Of a stretch of DNA of 12,025 nucleotides, positions 1 to 6,409 are shown one piece after another (position 1 is the stretch's first letter; each line of letters starts with the position of its first letter). The notes below the pieces were generated by a model that had not been told where the DNA came from, did no database searches, and worked only from the letters and a program-made list of their open reading frames with translations. Both the position numbers and the translations under genes were made by a program. This DNA is from Flavobacteriaceae bacterium (GTDB taxonomy: Bacteria > Bacteroidota > Bacteroidia > Flavobacteriales > Flavobacteriaceae). The DNA is taken from NCBI GenBank assembly GCA_013214275.1, contig JABSPP010000020.1, forward strand, positions 1-12,025, in the 5' to 3' direction.

Positions 1-344
1 GTCAAACCAATCGTTTTGTATTTGTGCTTCTAAAAAATTTTTTTTAGATGCTTCTAACATTTCATCTACAACATCAACACCAATAACGCCCGACTTTTGT
101 CTGGAGAAATAGGCAAACTGAAGGAGTTCCATGCCACCTCCAACACCACATAGAGGATTTTTGGTTGATTGGATAGATCACGTGTATGGACTGTACTACC
201 ACAGCCGTAGTTCATTTCTTGCATTATTCTCGGAATCTTTAGACCTGGGAGTTCCCAAATGGGGTTGGTGGTACAACACAAACCAACATTGGGGGTTAGT
301 GCTGCTTCTTTATATAGATTTTTGGTAGTGTCTAAATAACTCAT
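1..344 (-). pseudogene. arsM: arsenosugar-type arsenite S-adenosylmethyltransferase ArsM, 5' part with apparent frameshift
   Basis: ArsM methylates arsenite with SAM in the cytoplasm, giving methylated arsenicals that feed arsenosugar synthesis. The start at 344 gives an N-terminus starting MSYLDTTKNLYKEAALTPN, with Cys23-Cys24 (GLCCT) and Cys48 (NYGCGS), which I recognise as the arsenosugar-associated ArsM subfamily. In this frame the protein goes off-family after KILYV (residue 65) and stops at 66-68 (92 residues). Restoring one G at about position 146-147 (GTGGTG to GTGGGTG on the coding strand) gives YVGVGGGMELLQFAYF, then VIGVDVVDEMLEAS, and the frame stays open to the window edge. Those are SAM-binding motifs I and II, so the family match continues in the shifted frame. 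It is the last visible gene of the arsenosugar cluster, 73 bp after the phosphorylase gene. The shift could be real inactivation or a base-calling error; the site is not a classical slippery sequence. The 3' end is outside the window. Confidence 0.8.
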
Positions 345-417
345 ATTTTTAGGTTAAAGATTAGGGGTTAAGGAGATTAAATAAAGACTCATTGCTGGTA
401 TTTTAAAGGATTGATTG

Positions 418-1230
418 CTAGATTATTTTAATAAGCTCTTTGAATAATAGAATCATTTTAGGTTCTGCTTTGCCTGCAATTTGAATGATCTCCTGAATGT
501 CTATTGGGGCGAGGTGTTTAGGATCGCATTCATCTGTTATAACAGAAATAGCGGTGCAGGGTACATTTAGATGTTTCGCCACAATGACTTCAGGAACTGT
601 ACTCATTCCAACAGCATCAACTTCTAGGATTTGAAGCATTCTGTACTCTGCTCTTGTTTCTAGCTGTGGTCCCAAAACTCCAGCATATATTCCTTCTCGC
701 AATGTTATCTTATGTTTTTTGGCGATTTCTTTTAGTAGACTGTTGATTTCATATGAATATGGCTCTAGCATATCTGCAAAGCGATCTCCAAATTCTCCAA
801 CGGTTGCAAATGCTAGCGGAGATGTTCCTTGAAGATTGATATGATCTTCAATTACCATGAGATCTCCTTTGTTGAACGACAGGTTAACGGCTCCTGCAGC
901 ATTAGAGATTAAAAGCGCTTTAATTCCCAATTGATGCATCACACGAACGCCATAAGTGACCTCCCAAGGAGTATATCCTTCGTATAAGTGAAATCTTCCA
1001 GACATCACCACAACGGTCTTACCAGCAAGCTTCCCATATACAAGCTTGCCAGAGTGAAACTCTACTGTAGCAGTTGGGAAATATGGAATGTCTGAGTATG
1101 CAACTTCCTGTTGAATCTCAACTTCGTCAAGGAATCTTCCAAGTCCTGTTCCTAGAATAATTCCAATTTCAGGCTCATCAAAACCTGCGTTTTTTAGATG
1201 TTCAACTGTTTCTTGTAATGTTTCTTTCAT
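418..1230 (-). CDS. purine nucleoside phosphorylase (trimeric PNP family), arsenosugar-cluster member
   Basis: It should catalyse phosphorolysis of a purine nucleoside to free base and (deoxy)ribose 1-phosphate. Seen: the phosphate loop GIILGTGLG, SGRFHLYEGY, ISNAAGAVN, GPQLETRAEY (the Glu equivalent to Glu201 of mammalian PNP), GMSTVPEV and VITDECDP. The Asp of VITD sits where guanine/hypoxanthine-specific enzymes have Asn243; family knowledge links this change to acceptance of 6-aminopurines. I chose the ATG at 1230 (270 aa, normal for the family). An upstream in-frame ATG at 1278 would overlap the preceding gene by 77 bp and add an N-terminus (MKTSSLPAYI) that merely re-reads the conserved DTYEDF codons of that gene. 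With 1230 the overlap is 29 bp, consistent with coupling. In this operon it probably removes adenine from the dimethylarsinoyl-adenosine product of ArsS (inference). A housekeeping purine-salvage role is the alternative. Confidence 0.9.
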   Translation of the reverse strand: MKETLQETVEHLKNAGFDEPEIGIILGTGLGRFLDEVEIQQEVAYSDIPYFPTATVEFHSGKLVYGKLAGKTVVVMSGRFHLYEGYTPWEVTYGVRVMHQLGIKALLISNAAGAVNLSFNKGDLMVIEDHINLQGTSPLAFATVGEFGDRFADMLEPYSYEINSLLKEIAKKHKITLREGIYAGVLGPQLETRAEYRMLQILEVDAVGMSTVPEVIVAKHLNVPCTAISVITDECDPKHLAPIDIQEIIQIAGKAEPKMILLFKELIKII

Positions 1231-1834
1231 CTTTACTTTTGGTTGTTTGATATAAGCTGGAAGCGACGAAGTCTTCATAAGTATCTACATCATTCCTGGT
1301 TGTCAATAGCGCGAACGTCTTTTCTTGCTCTGTCAATTCCTGTAAAGTTAGGTCCAACAATGTAGATGTACTCCATGGTTTATTTTCAAAAATAGAGGAA
1401 TGTATTTTTGACATCCCCAACAAATAGTACCCTCCGTCATTCGCAGGACCAAAAACAATATCATTTGTTTTTAGTTGCTCAAAACCTGTTTCTATCGTCT
1501 CTTTCGTTATATCAGGTAAATCAGAACCTACGATGATAATATGTTTATATCCTTGCAAAAATCCATGTAGGAAAGCACGTAGCATGCGAGCTCCTAAATC
1601 TGTTCCTTCTTGGATGTATTTTTTGTCGTCTTTCCATTTGGAAGAGATGATCATTTCTGAGAAGTAGATGTGTCTGACGGCATTTACTTTTCTAGTTTCC
1701 CGTTCGGTAATTTCTAGAAGCTTTTGGTAGATCTTGAGGGCTGACTCGTCACCGACGGTCTTAGCTAGTCTGGTTTTGACTTTTCCAAGGATAGGGTTTT
1801 TAACGAAAACAATTAATAGATGTTGAGGGTTCAT
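1202..1834 (-). CDS. TIGR04282/DUF2064-type arsenosugar biosynthesis glycosyltransferase
   Basis: A 210-aa soluble protein with a GT-A/nucleotidyltransferase-like fold, related to CofC/MobA-type enzymes. Seen: the N-terminal nucleotide-binding stretch FVKNPILGKVKTRLAK (residues 10-25), GTDLGARM (77-84), the acidic metal-site region VGSDLPDIT (102-110), FGPANDGGYYLLGM (128-141), PWSTST (153-158) and the C-terminal NDVDTYEDF (181-189). Family members occur in arsenosugar clusters and are named glycosyltransferases, but the exact reaction is not established as far as I know. The gene starts only 3 nt after the arsS stop and its end overlaps the phosphorylase start by 29 nt, so the three genes are almost certainly cotranscribed and coupled. 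Its partner substrate is probably the arsenic-bearing ribose made by the neighbours (inference). Residues after about 192 are poorly conserved tail. Confidence 0.85.
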   Translation of the reverse strand: MNPQHLLIVFVKNPILGKVKTRLAKTVGDESALKIYQKLLEITERETRKVNAVRHIYFSEMIISSKWKDDKKYIQEGTDLGARMLRAFLHGFLQGYKHIIIVGSDLPDITKETIETGFEQLKTNDIVFGPANDGGYYLLGMSKIHSSIFENKPWSTSTLLDLTLQELTEQEKTFALLTTRNDVDTYEDFVASSLYQTTKSKDERNITRNS

Positions 1835-1837
1835 AGG

Positions 1838-2893
1838 CTAGGTTACAACTCCTTGACAACTGCTCCCAGCACCTGCGGTACATCCGTAGCAATGTTGATT
1901 GATTACTATGTTTCTGTCCTGTAATTGCTCTTCATTGTATGTTGATATGTGTTTATGCTTGCCAGATACTTTTAAGTTGAGCATCTGATTGAAATCACAA
2001 TCATACAGCCATCCGTCCCAACTCACAGATAGTGTGTTCGTGCACATGACGTTTTTCACTGCAGCGGGATTATATGCATCTACAAGGGCGTACATATAGT
2101 CTTCGTAGTTTTCTGAGGCTATTAGATATTCTAGAAATCTACTTATTGGAAGGTTGGTGATGGCAAATAAATGATGGAAATTAATCCCAAAATCTTGATG
2201 CAACACTTTCTTGAAATCAGTTTCTAGTGCCAACTGATCTCCCGGGAGAAAGGCCCCTGAAGGATTATATACTAAGTCGAGTTTTAAACGACTACCAGGC
2301 ATTCCATAACCAACAGCATTGAGCTCTTTTAAGGCTTGTATAGATGTATCAAAAACCCCTACTCCTCGCTGTTTGTCGGTTTTACCGCGAGTCCAATGAG
2401 GCATAGAGCTTACTACATGGACATTGTGTTTTTTAAAAAATTCAGGCAAATCATAGTATGCCTTATTTGCTCTGATAATGGTTAGATTGGAACGAACGAT
2501 AAGATCTTTGATTCCAACTTTAGTTGCTTCTTCTACAAACCACCGAAAGTGGGGATTCATTTCAGGTGCTCCGCCTGTAAGGTCTAAGGTATGGGCATTT
2601 GTTTTCTGGATCACCTCTAAGCACTGCTGCATGGTATGCTTGGTCATTATTTCCTTGCGATCTGGACCTGCATCTACATGACAGTGAGCACATACTTGGT
2701 TGCACATATAGCCCAGATTAAGCTGTAAAATTTCCAATTTTTGAGGACGTATGGGGAGCTGATGTGTTTCTTTGATCTTTTCTGCAAAAGTGGGTAATTC
2801 GCCATTGGCAAAGATTCCGCTGGAAAGAATTTCTAACTGACGTTCTGCTTTAGCTAAGTTGTTGTTTCTGCCTTTTAGAGACTTTTTACTCAT
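1838..2893 (-). CDS. arsS: arsenosugar biosynthesis radical SAM protein ArsS
   Basis: A 351-aa cytoplasmic radical SAM enzyme. ArsS family members join the 5'-deoxyadenosyl moiety of SAM to dimethylarsenic, giving 5'-deoxy-5'-dimethylarsinoyl-adenosine, the precursor of arsenosugars. Seen: the [4Fe-4S] motif CNQVCAHC (Cys64, Cys68, Cys71) in LNLGYMCNQVCAHCHVDAGP, a GGE-like SAM motif LTGGAPEMNPHF (105-116), and a Cys-rich C-terminal domain with Cys284, Cys299, Cys335, Cys338 and Cys346 (CYGCTAGAGSSCQG), probably binding a second cluster. That C-terminal signature is diagnostic of the radical SAM/Cys-rich family. The gene follows the CMD-like gene after 123 nt containing a hairpin and precedes the DUF2064 gene by 3 nt. 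Some family members are reported as selenoproteins; here every signature position is Cys and the frame has no internal stop. The start is the first ATG, preceded by an AT-rich leader without an obvious ribosome binding site. Confidence 0.92.
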   Translation of the reverse strand: MSKKSLKGRNNNLAKAERQLEILSSGIFANGELPTFAEKIKETHQLPIRPQKLEILQLNLGYMCNQVCAHCHVDAGPDRKEIMTKHTMQQCLEVIQKTNAHTLDLTGGAPEMNPHFRWFVEEATKVGIKDLIVRSNLTIIRANKAYYDLPEFFKKHNVHVVSSMPHWTRGKTDKQRGVGVFDTSIQALKELNAVGYGMPGSRLKLDLVYNPSGAFLPGDQLALETDFKKVLHQDFGINFHHLFAITNLPISRFLEYLIASENYEDYMYALVDAYNPAAVKNVMCTNTLSVSWDGWLYDCDFNQMLNLKVSGKHKHISTYNEEQLQDRNIVINQHCYGCTAGAGSSCQGVVT

Positions 2894-2971
2894 ATCAATA
2901 TGGTTGTACTGATCTTATTTAGGTCTTTTTTTCTAGTTAAGGGTTCTTAAATATTGATTTACAGAGCCTTA

Positions 2972-3003
2972 TTTAAGACAGATTTCCGTATTCTGGTCTT
3001 AAA
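2972..3003 (-). other. intra-operon RNA hairpin between the CMD-like gene and arsS
   Basis: Perfect 8-bp arms TTTAAGAC and GTCTTAAA flank 16 nt, and three more pairs (AGA/TCT) form past a single bulge, leaving a 9-nt loop. It starts about 14 nt after the CMD-like stop in transcript direction. No U-run follows the 3' arm, so it is a poor intrinsic terminator and more likely a processing, stability or attenuation element. The fold was judged by eye only. Confidence 0.4.
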
Positions 3004-3016
3004 AATACTGTTCTAA

Positions 3017-3352
3017 TTACATCTCTAGTTTGTTCACTTGTTTCATCATCTGAACGCCGTGAACCAGTGTTGCTCCACTTTTAATGGCAGCTCCTACATG
3101 AACAGCTTCCATCATTTCCTCTTTTGTAACCCCTCTCTGCAAACTGTCTTTGGTATAGGCATCGATACAATATGGACATTGCTCTGTGTGGGCAACGGCA
3201 AGTGCAATGAGTGACTTCTCACGAGCTGTAAGAGCTCCTTCTTCAAAGACTTTACCATAATAATCAAAGAACTTCGTGCCGAGTTCTTCACTCCACTCTG
3301 TTATTGAACTAAATTTGCGCAAATCAGCAGCATCGTAATATATTTTTGCCAT
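3017..3352 (-). CDS. arsenosugar biosynthesis-associated peroxidase-like protein (AhpD/CMD family)
   Basis: A 111-aa single-domain carboxymuconolactone decarboxylase/AhpD-like protein. Seen: a redox motif EQCPYCIDAYTK with Cys59 and Cys62, preceded by the helix LTAREKSLIALAVAHT (41-56) and followed by GVTKEEMMEAVHVGAAIKSGATLVHG (split here as residues 74-99). The usual AhpD His three residues after the second Cys is replaced (IDAY), so classical AhpD proton relay chemistry may differ. Homologues sit beside arsS and arsM in many bacteria and are named only by that association; the substrate is unknown. A role in handling thiol or arsenic redox state is a guess. It is the first gene of the visible arsenosugar cluster, 123 nt upstream of arsS. 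The start MAKIYYDAADLRKF is typical for the family. No clear -7/-33 promoter was found in the 166 bp upstream. Confidence 0.85.
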   Translation of the reverse strand: MAKIYYDAADLRKFSSITEWSEELGTKFFDYYGKVFEEGALTAREKSLIALAVAHTEQCPYCIDAYTKDSLQRGVTKEEMMEAVHVGAAIKSGATLVHGVQMMKQVNKLEM

Positions 3353-3518
3353 AGGTGATTATTTACTATTGTAACTATTGTGGAAAGTTAAGGATTTTAT
3401 TTTAGCTTTTAAACGAGAATTACAGGGCTTACATCAACACAAGAATATACTGCCTACTAGCGGTTTCCATCCATTGCTATGCTGGGTAAGTATGTCATTT
3501 GAATGAAAAACTCTTACA

Positions 3519-4259
3519 TTATTTACCAATACTTTGGACTTCCTTTTCTAGGGTGATTTTCTCGTGAATTTCCTCGCCTTTTTTCAAGCCAAAATATGTT
3601 CTAAAGCCATAAATAATCACATATAGAATGGGGGTATCCAAAGCTGCAATGAGTATTTTAAACAGCACACCACTAATCAGTAGCCCTAAGAAATTATCCC
3701 ATGAAATAATGCCAAAAGAGCATAACAACAGTAGTACGGTAAGGGTGTCTACAATCTGTGAAGAGAATGTAGAAAAGTTATTTCGTAGCCAAAGGTGATT
3801 TCCACGAGTGAGTTTTTTCCAAAAGTGGTAGATGTGTATGTCTATGAATTGAGCGGTTAAATAGGCCATCATAGATGCCAATACTGCAAGGGGGGTAGCG
3901 CCAAATACTTTTGTGAAGGTAGTATCATTTACGGGTGACCAAGATGTTGCTGGAGCTTCTTTAGATACATAAATGATTGCTAGTGAAAAAAAGGAGGCAA
4001 AAATTCCAGCAATTACTACGAGATTGGCTTTTTTCCTTCCGTATATTTCTGAAAGAATATCTGTAATTAGAAATGTTACAGGATATGGGAGTAAGCCAAC
4101 AGAAACTTCAAATAGTTTTGAGCCGAATACTTCTAAATCTAACGGGTGCCAATAAAAAAACTTTTGAAAGATGAGGTTTGAAGTGACTAAGGAAGCAATG
4201 AATAAGGCTGCTAGGATGAGATATATGATTTCTGCATGAAATTTTTGTCGCTCAGTCAT
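3519..4259 (-). CDS. queuosine precursor transporter, YhhQ/DUF165 family
   Basis: A 246-aa integral inner-membrane protein predicted to import 7-cyano-7-deazaguanine or a related queuosine precursor for tRNA modification. Seen: about six hydrophobic segments (roughly residues 10-32, 50-68, 79-98, 122-145, 169-186 and 190-220), plus the family hallmarks ASLVTSNL (22-29), LPYPVTFLITDILSEIYGRK (57-76), TAQFIDIHIYHFWKK (135-149), LRNNFSTFSSQIVDT (158-172) and ALDTP (206-210). Length fits the family. It lies 166 bp upstream of the arsenosugar cluster on the same strand, but no functional link is evident. It is divergent from fabD across a 196-bp intergenic region with a plausible promoter at 4289-4322. 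Substrate is inferred from family membership only. Confidence 0.9.
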   Translation of the reverse strand: MTERQKFHAEIIYLILAALFIASLVTSNLIFQKFFYWHPLDLEVFGSKLFEVSVGLLPYPVTFLITDILSEIYGRKKANLVVIAGIFASFFSLAIIYVSKEAPATSWSPVNDTTFTKVFGATPLAVLASMMAYLTAQFIDIHIYHFWKKLTRGNHLWLRNNFSTFSSQIVDTLTVLLLLCSFGIISWDNFLGLLISGVLFKILIAALDTPILYVIIYGFRTYFGLKKGEEIHEKITLEKEVQSIGK

Positions 4260-4288
4260 AGGGCTAAGTTACTAAATCATAAGAGATT

Positions 4289-4322
4289 CAAAAACACTTT
4301 ATTCAACCAATTTTAAAACAAA
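4289..4322 (-). promoter_or_regulatory. candidate Bacteroidota promoter for the queuosine precursor transporter gene
   Basis: On the minus strand TTTG (4322-4319) is followed after 22 nt by TGTTTTTG (4296-4289), one mismatch from the TAnnTTTG -7 consensus. It would place the transcript start about 20-25 nt ahead of the ATG at 4259. The mismatch and AT-rich context make this tentative. Confidence 0.3.
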
Positions 4323-4331
4323 AAAATCGTG

Positions 4332-4339
4332 TATTTTTG
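4332..4339 (+). promoter_or_regulatory. candidate -7 box (TATTTTTG) upstream of fabD
   Basis: It matches the Bacteroidota -7 consensus TAnnTTTG exactly, but no TTG is present 17-23 nt upstream, so the -33 element is weak or absent. A start just after it would give a 5' leader of about 105 nt that includes a 22-codon ORF (4381-4449). Confidence 0.35.
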
Positions 4340-4380
4340 TGCTCAGTCTATTTGATCTTTCAACTGATTAAATCCTCAGG

Positions 4381-4449
4381 ATGGGATTGGTGAAACAAGA
4401 GCTGACACCTCAACATGTTGAACTATTTAACTATCAAAATAAACTTTAA
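4381..4449 (+). CDS. possible 22-codon leader ORF upstream of fabD
   Basis: An ATG at 4381 opens 22 codons (starting MGLVKQELTPQHVELF) ending with TAA at 4447-4449, only 6 nt before the fabD ATG and in the leader expected from the -7 box at 4332. There is no recognisable domain. It could be a leader peptide coupling translation to fabD or a chance ORF. It has a reasonable mix of amino acids but is too short to judge by composition. Confidence 0.25.
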   Translation: MGLVKQELTPQHVELFNYQNKL

Positions 4450-4455
4450 ATTCGG

Positions 4456-5343
4456 ATGAAAGCATATATTTTCCCAGGACAAGGAGCTCAATTTACAGGA
4501 ATGGGATTGGATCTCTATGAAGGTTCTTCCGTAGCCCAAGAACTATTTGAAAAGGCAAATAAAATTCTGGGGTTTAGTATTACTGACATCATGTTTGAGG
4601 GAACGGCAGAAGAACTCAAACAGACAAAGGTTACACAGCCTGCAATTTTTCTCCATTCGGTAATTCTAGCAAGGGTTTTAGGTGATGACTTTATGCCAGA
4701 AATGGTAGCTGGTCATTCTCTAGGAGAGCTCTCTGCTTTAGTGGCGGCAGATGTCTTGTCTTTTGAAGATGGATTAACACTGGTAGCTCAACGAGCAATG
4801 GCTATGCAAAAAGCCTGTGAGGTTCATCCTTCTTCTATGGCAGCTGTGCTTGGGTTAGACGACGAAGTTGTAGAGCAGGTATGTGAAGGAATTGAAGGAG
4901 TAGTCGTAGCTGCAAACTACAACTGTCCCGGACAGTTGGTAATTTCTGGTGAAGTAGAAGCGATTACTAAGGCGTGCGAGGTATTGACAGAAAAAGGAGC
5001 TAGAAGAGCTCTGGTTTTACCCGTTGGTGGGGCGTTTCATTCGCCTATGATGGAACCTGCAAGAGAGGAACTCGCAGCGGCCATTGAAGCAACTTGCTTT
5101 AATGAACCTTCGTGTCCAATATATCAGAATGTTCCAGCAAAAGCGGTGACTTCTGCTGCTGAAATTAAAGAGAACCTAATTGCACAATTAACAGCACCAG
5201 TAAGGTGGACGCAATCTATTCAAGCGATGATTACTGATGGTGGAACAGAATTTATAGAAGTAGGGCCAGGAAAAGTATTGCAAGGATTGATGCGTAAGAT
5301 TGATCGGAGTGTTACGGCTCGTGGAGCAAACTTTCAAGCATAA
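4456..5343 (+). CDS. fabD: malonyl-CoA:ACP S-malonyltransferase FabD
   Basis: FabD loads malonyl groups from malonyl-CoA onto acyl carrier protein in the cytoplasm, starting each fatty-acid elongation round. Seen: the N-terminal oxyanion loop FPGQGAQ (6-12), the nucleophile motif GHSLGE with Ser88, the malonyl-carboxylate-binding Arg113 in AQRAMAMQ, the catalytic His195 in GGAFHSPMM (191-199), PIYQNVPA (221-228) and the C-terminal EVGPGKVLQGLMRKI (268-282). The 295-aa length is normal for the family and all catalytic residues are present. The start MKAYIFPGQGAQ is typical, though no Shine-Dalgarno sequence is obvious. It is the only plus-strand gene in its neighbourhood, so it is probably transcribed alone. 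Its last 32 bp overlap the 3' end of the convergent lodB-like gene. A hairpin at 5359-5382 (arms GTGAA-CGT/ACG-TTCAC) lies just downstream inside that gene but lacks an adjacent T-run. Confidence 0.96.
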   Translation: MKAYIFPGQGAQFTGMGLDLYEGSSVAQELFEKANKILGFSITDIMFEGTAEELKQTKVTQPAIFLHSVILARVLGDDFMPEMVAGHSLGELSALVAADVLSFEDGLTLVAQRAMAMQKACEVHPSSMAAVLGLDDEVVEQVCEGIEGVVVAANYNCPGQLVISGEVEAITKACEVLTEKGARRALVLPVGGAFHSPMMEPAREELAAAIEATCFNEPSCPIYQNVPAKAVTSAAEIKENLIAQLTAPVRWTQSIQAMITDGGTEFIEVGPGKVLQGLMRKIDRSVTARGANFQA

Positions 5344-6409
5344 AAACTTTCCAAAAGGGTGAATCGTTCCAGCGACGTTCACTCACATAAAGTTGATTTT
5401 TAGAACTCAAGTATTGATCAAATATTTGGTTGATGGTGTCTTCGTAGATGGTAAGTGCATTAGAATCATTGTCAATTAATTTTTGTTTTATGGAATCCGT
5501 TGCGATCATAGCAGTATAAATCGCGTTAGTTATTCCATGAGAAGACAATGGATCGAATGCCATCGCAGCATCGCCCAAAGCTAGCCAGTTTTCTCCTGTA
5601 ACTTTTTGAGGTTTGGAAGAATTGGAATTTCCGCCAATAATCTTTGGATGGATCTTATCAACTAAGAAATCCTTTGAATACTTGGTATCGGAGAGTATAG
5701 ATTTCCAGTTCTCGTATTTACCAAGACCTTTGTGAGCCTGACTTCTTTTAATCGTAAAAATTGAAAATACATTTTCGATTTTATTCAGTGCCGAAACGAT
5801 ACCCCAACCTTGTTCGAAGGATTCTACATACACCTCATGCACCAACTTTGAATGTTTGAGCTTAGGAAGGTGACAACTAAATGAAATTAAAGGATCAAAG
5901 GCAATGGAGTCAATATTAAACATCTTCAACAATGCTCTTTTTCGACCCGTAGCATCAACGAATAAATTTCCTTGAACTTCAGTTTTTCCGTCCAGAAGAA
6001 TGCTTTGAATACCAGTGCTCTTGTAAGAAGTTGTCGCGCTTTTACAATATGAAATGATCTTAGATTGGGCAGCCTTCTCTAAAGCGGAAAGTATCTTTTG
6101 TTTGTTGATTTTCAGTCCATTTTTAAAAGGATGATGGTGATAAAAGTTGATATTGGTCACTTGATCACTTCCCCAATAAGAATGATAACCAAAAGTTTTT
6201 CGATAGGAGTTTTCTTCAAATAATTGCAACAATCCCAATCTTTGAAGTAAGGGTAAGGCTGAAGGTGGTAAGGTTTCGCCATACCCAAAGGTTTTCCCTT
6301 CTCCTGAACGATCAATGATAACATGTTTAATATTATTTCTCGACAGAAGAAAGGAAAGTATAAGTCCGGCAATTCCTTTGCCGAATATGACTACCTCAGT
6401 ATGTATCAT
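5312..6409 (-). CDS. LodB/GoxB-like FAD-dependent oxidoreductase (quinoprotein maturation)
   Basis: A 365-aa flavoprotein of the halogenase/geranylgeranyl-reductase-like FAD family. Characterised LodB and GoxB are needed to make the tryptophylquinone cofactor of their partner oxidase. Seen: the dinucleotide-binding loop VVIFGKGIAGLILSFLLSR (6-24) with the acidic end of strand 2 at IIDR (31-34), FGYGETLPPSALPLL (41-55), VDATGRKR (151-158), and the FAD-binding motif GDAAMAFDPLSSHGI (279-293), typical of the LodB group. The gene starts at the TAATG junction with the lodA-like gene: the last A of the stop is the first base of the ATG, implying translational coupling. It has no signal peptide, so maturation would occur in the cytoplasm. 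Its 3' end overlaps fabD by 32 bp on the opposite strand. The function follows from pairing and family; the chemistry could differ because the partner appears to lack the usual cofactor Cys. Confidence 0.85.
   Translation of the reverse strand: MIHTEVVIFGKGIAGLILSFLLSRNNIKHVIIDRSGEGKTFGYGETLPPSALPLLQRLGLLQLFEENSYRKTFGYHSYWGSDQVTNINFYHHHPFKNGLKINKQKILSALEKAAQSKIISYCKSATTSYKSTGIQSILLDGKTEVQGNLFVDATGRKRALLKMFNIDSIAFDPLISFSCHLPKLKHSKLVHEVYVESFEQGWGIVSALNKIENVFSIFTIKRSQAHKGLGKYENWKSILSDTKYSKDFLVDKIHPKIIGGNSNSSKPQKVTGENWLALGDAAMAFDPLSSHGITNAIYTAMIATDSIKQKLIDNDSNALTIYEDTINQIFDQYLSSKNQLYVSERRWNDSPFWKVFMLESLLHEP

Noticed and set aside
140..152. Programmed ribosomal frameshifting in arsM
   Set aside because: No heptameric slippery site or following structure is apparent, and arsM in this family is normally read in one frame, so deletion or sequence error is simpler.
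131..328. Plus-strand ORF of 65 codons opposite arsM
   Set aside because: It lies antisense to the conserved arsM N-terminus, has no recognisable motif, and is explained by codon shadowing.
1231..1278. Upstream ATG at 1278 as the start of the purine nucleoside phosphorylase
   Set aside because: The added 16 residues re-read the conserved end of the preceding gene in another frame and would make the protein longer than the family.
1838..1905. Possible selenocysteine in the Cys-rich C-terminus of ArsS
   Set aside because: Some relatives are selenoproteins, but here all signature positions are Cys codons and the frame ends at a TAG after the motif, with no in-frame TGA.
5188..5382. Minus-strand ORF of 64 codons opposite the fabD 3' end
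   Set aside because: It is antisense to conserved FabD C-terminal motifs and its sequence shows no family signal.
6157..6372. Minus-strand ORF of 71 codons in another frame of the lodB-like gene
   Set aside because: It overlaps the conserved FAD-binding N-terminus of LodB in a shifted frame; no evidence of a second protein.
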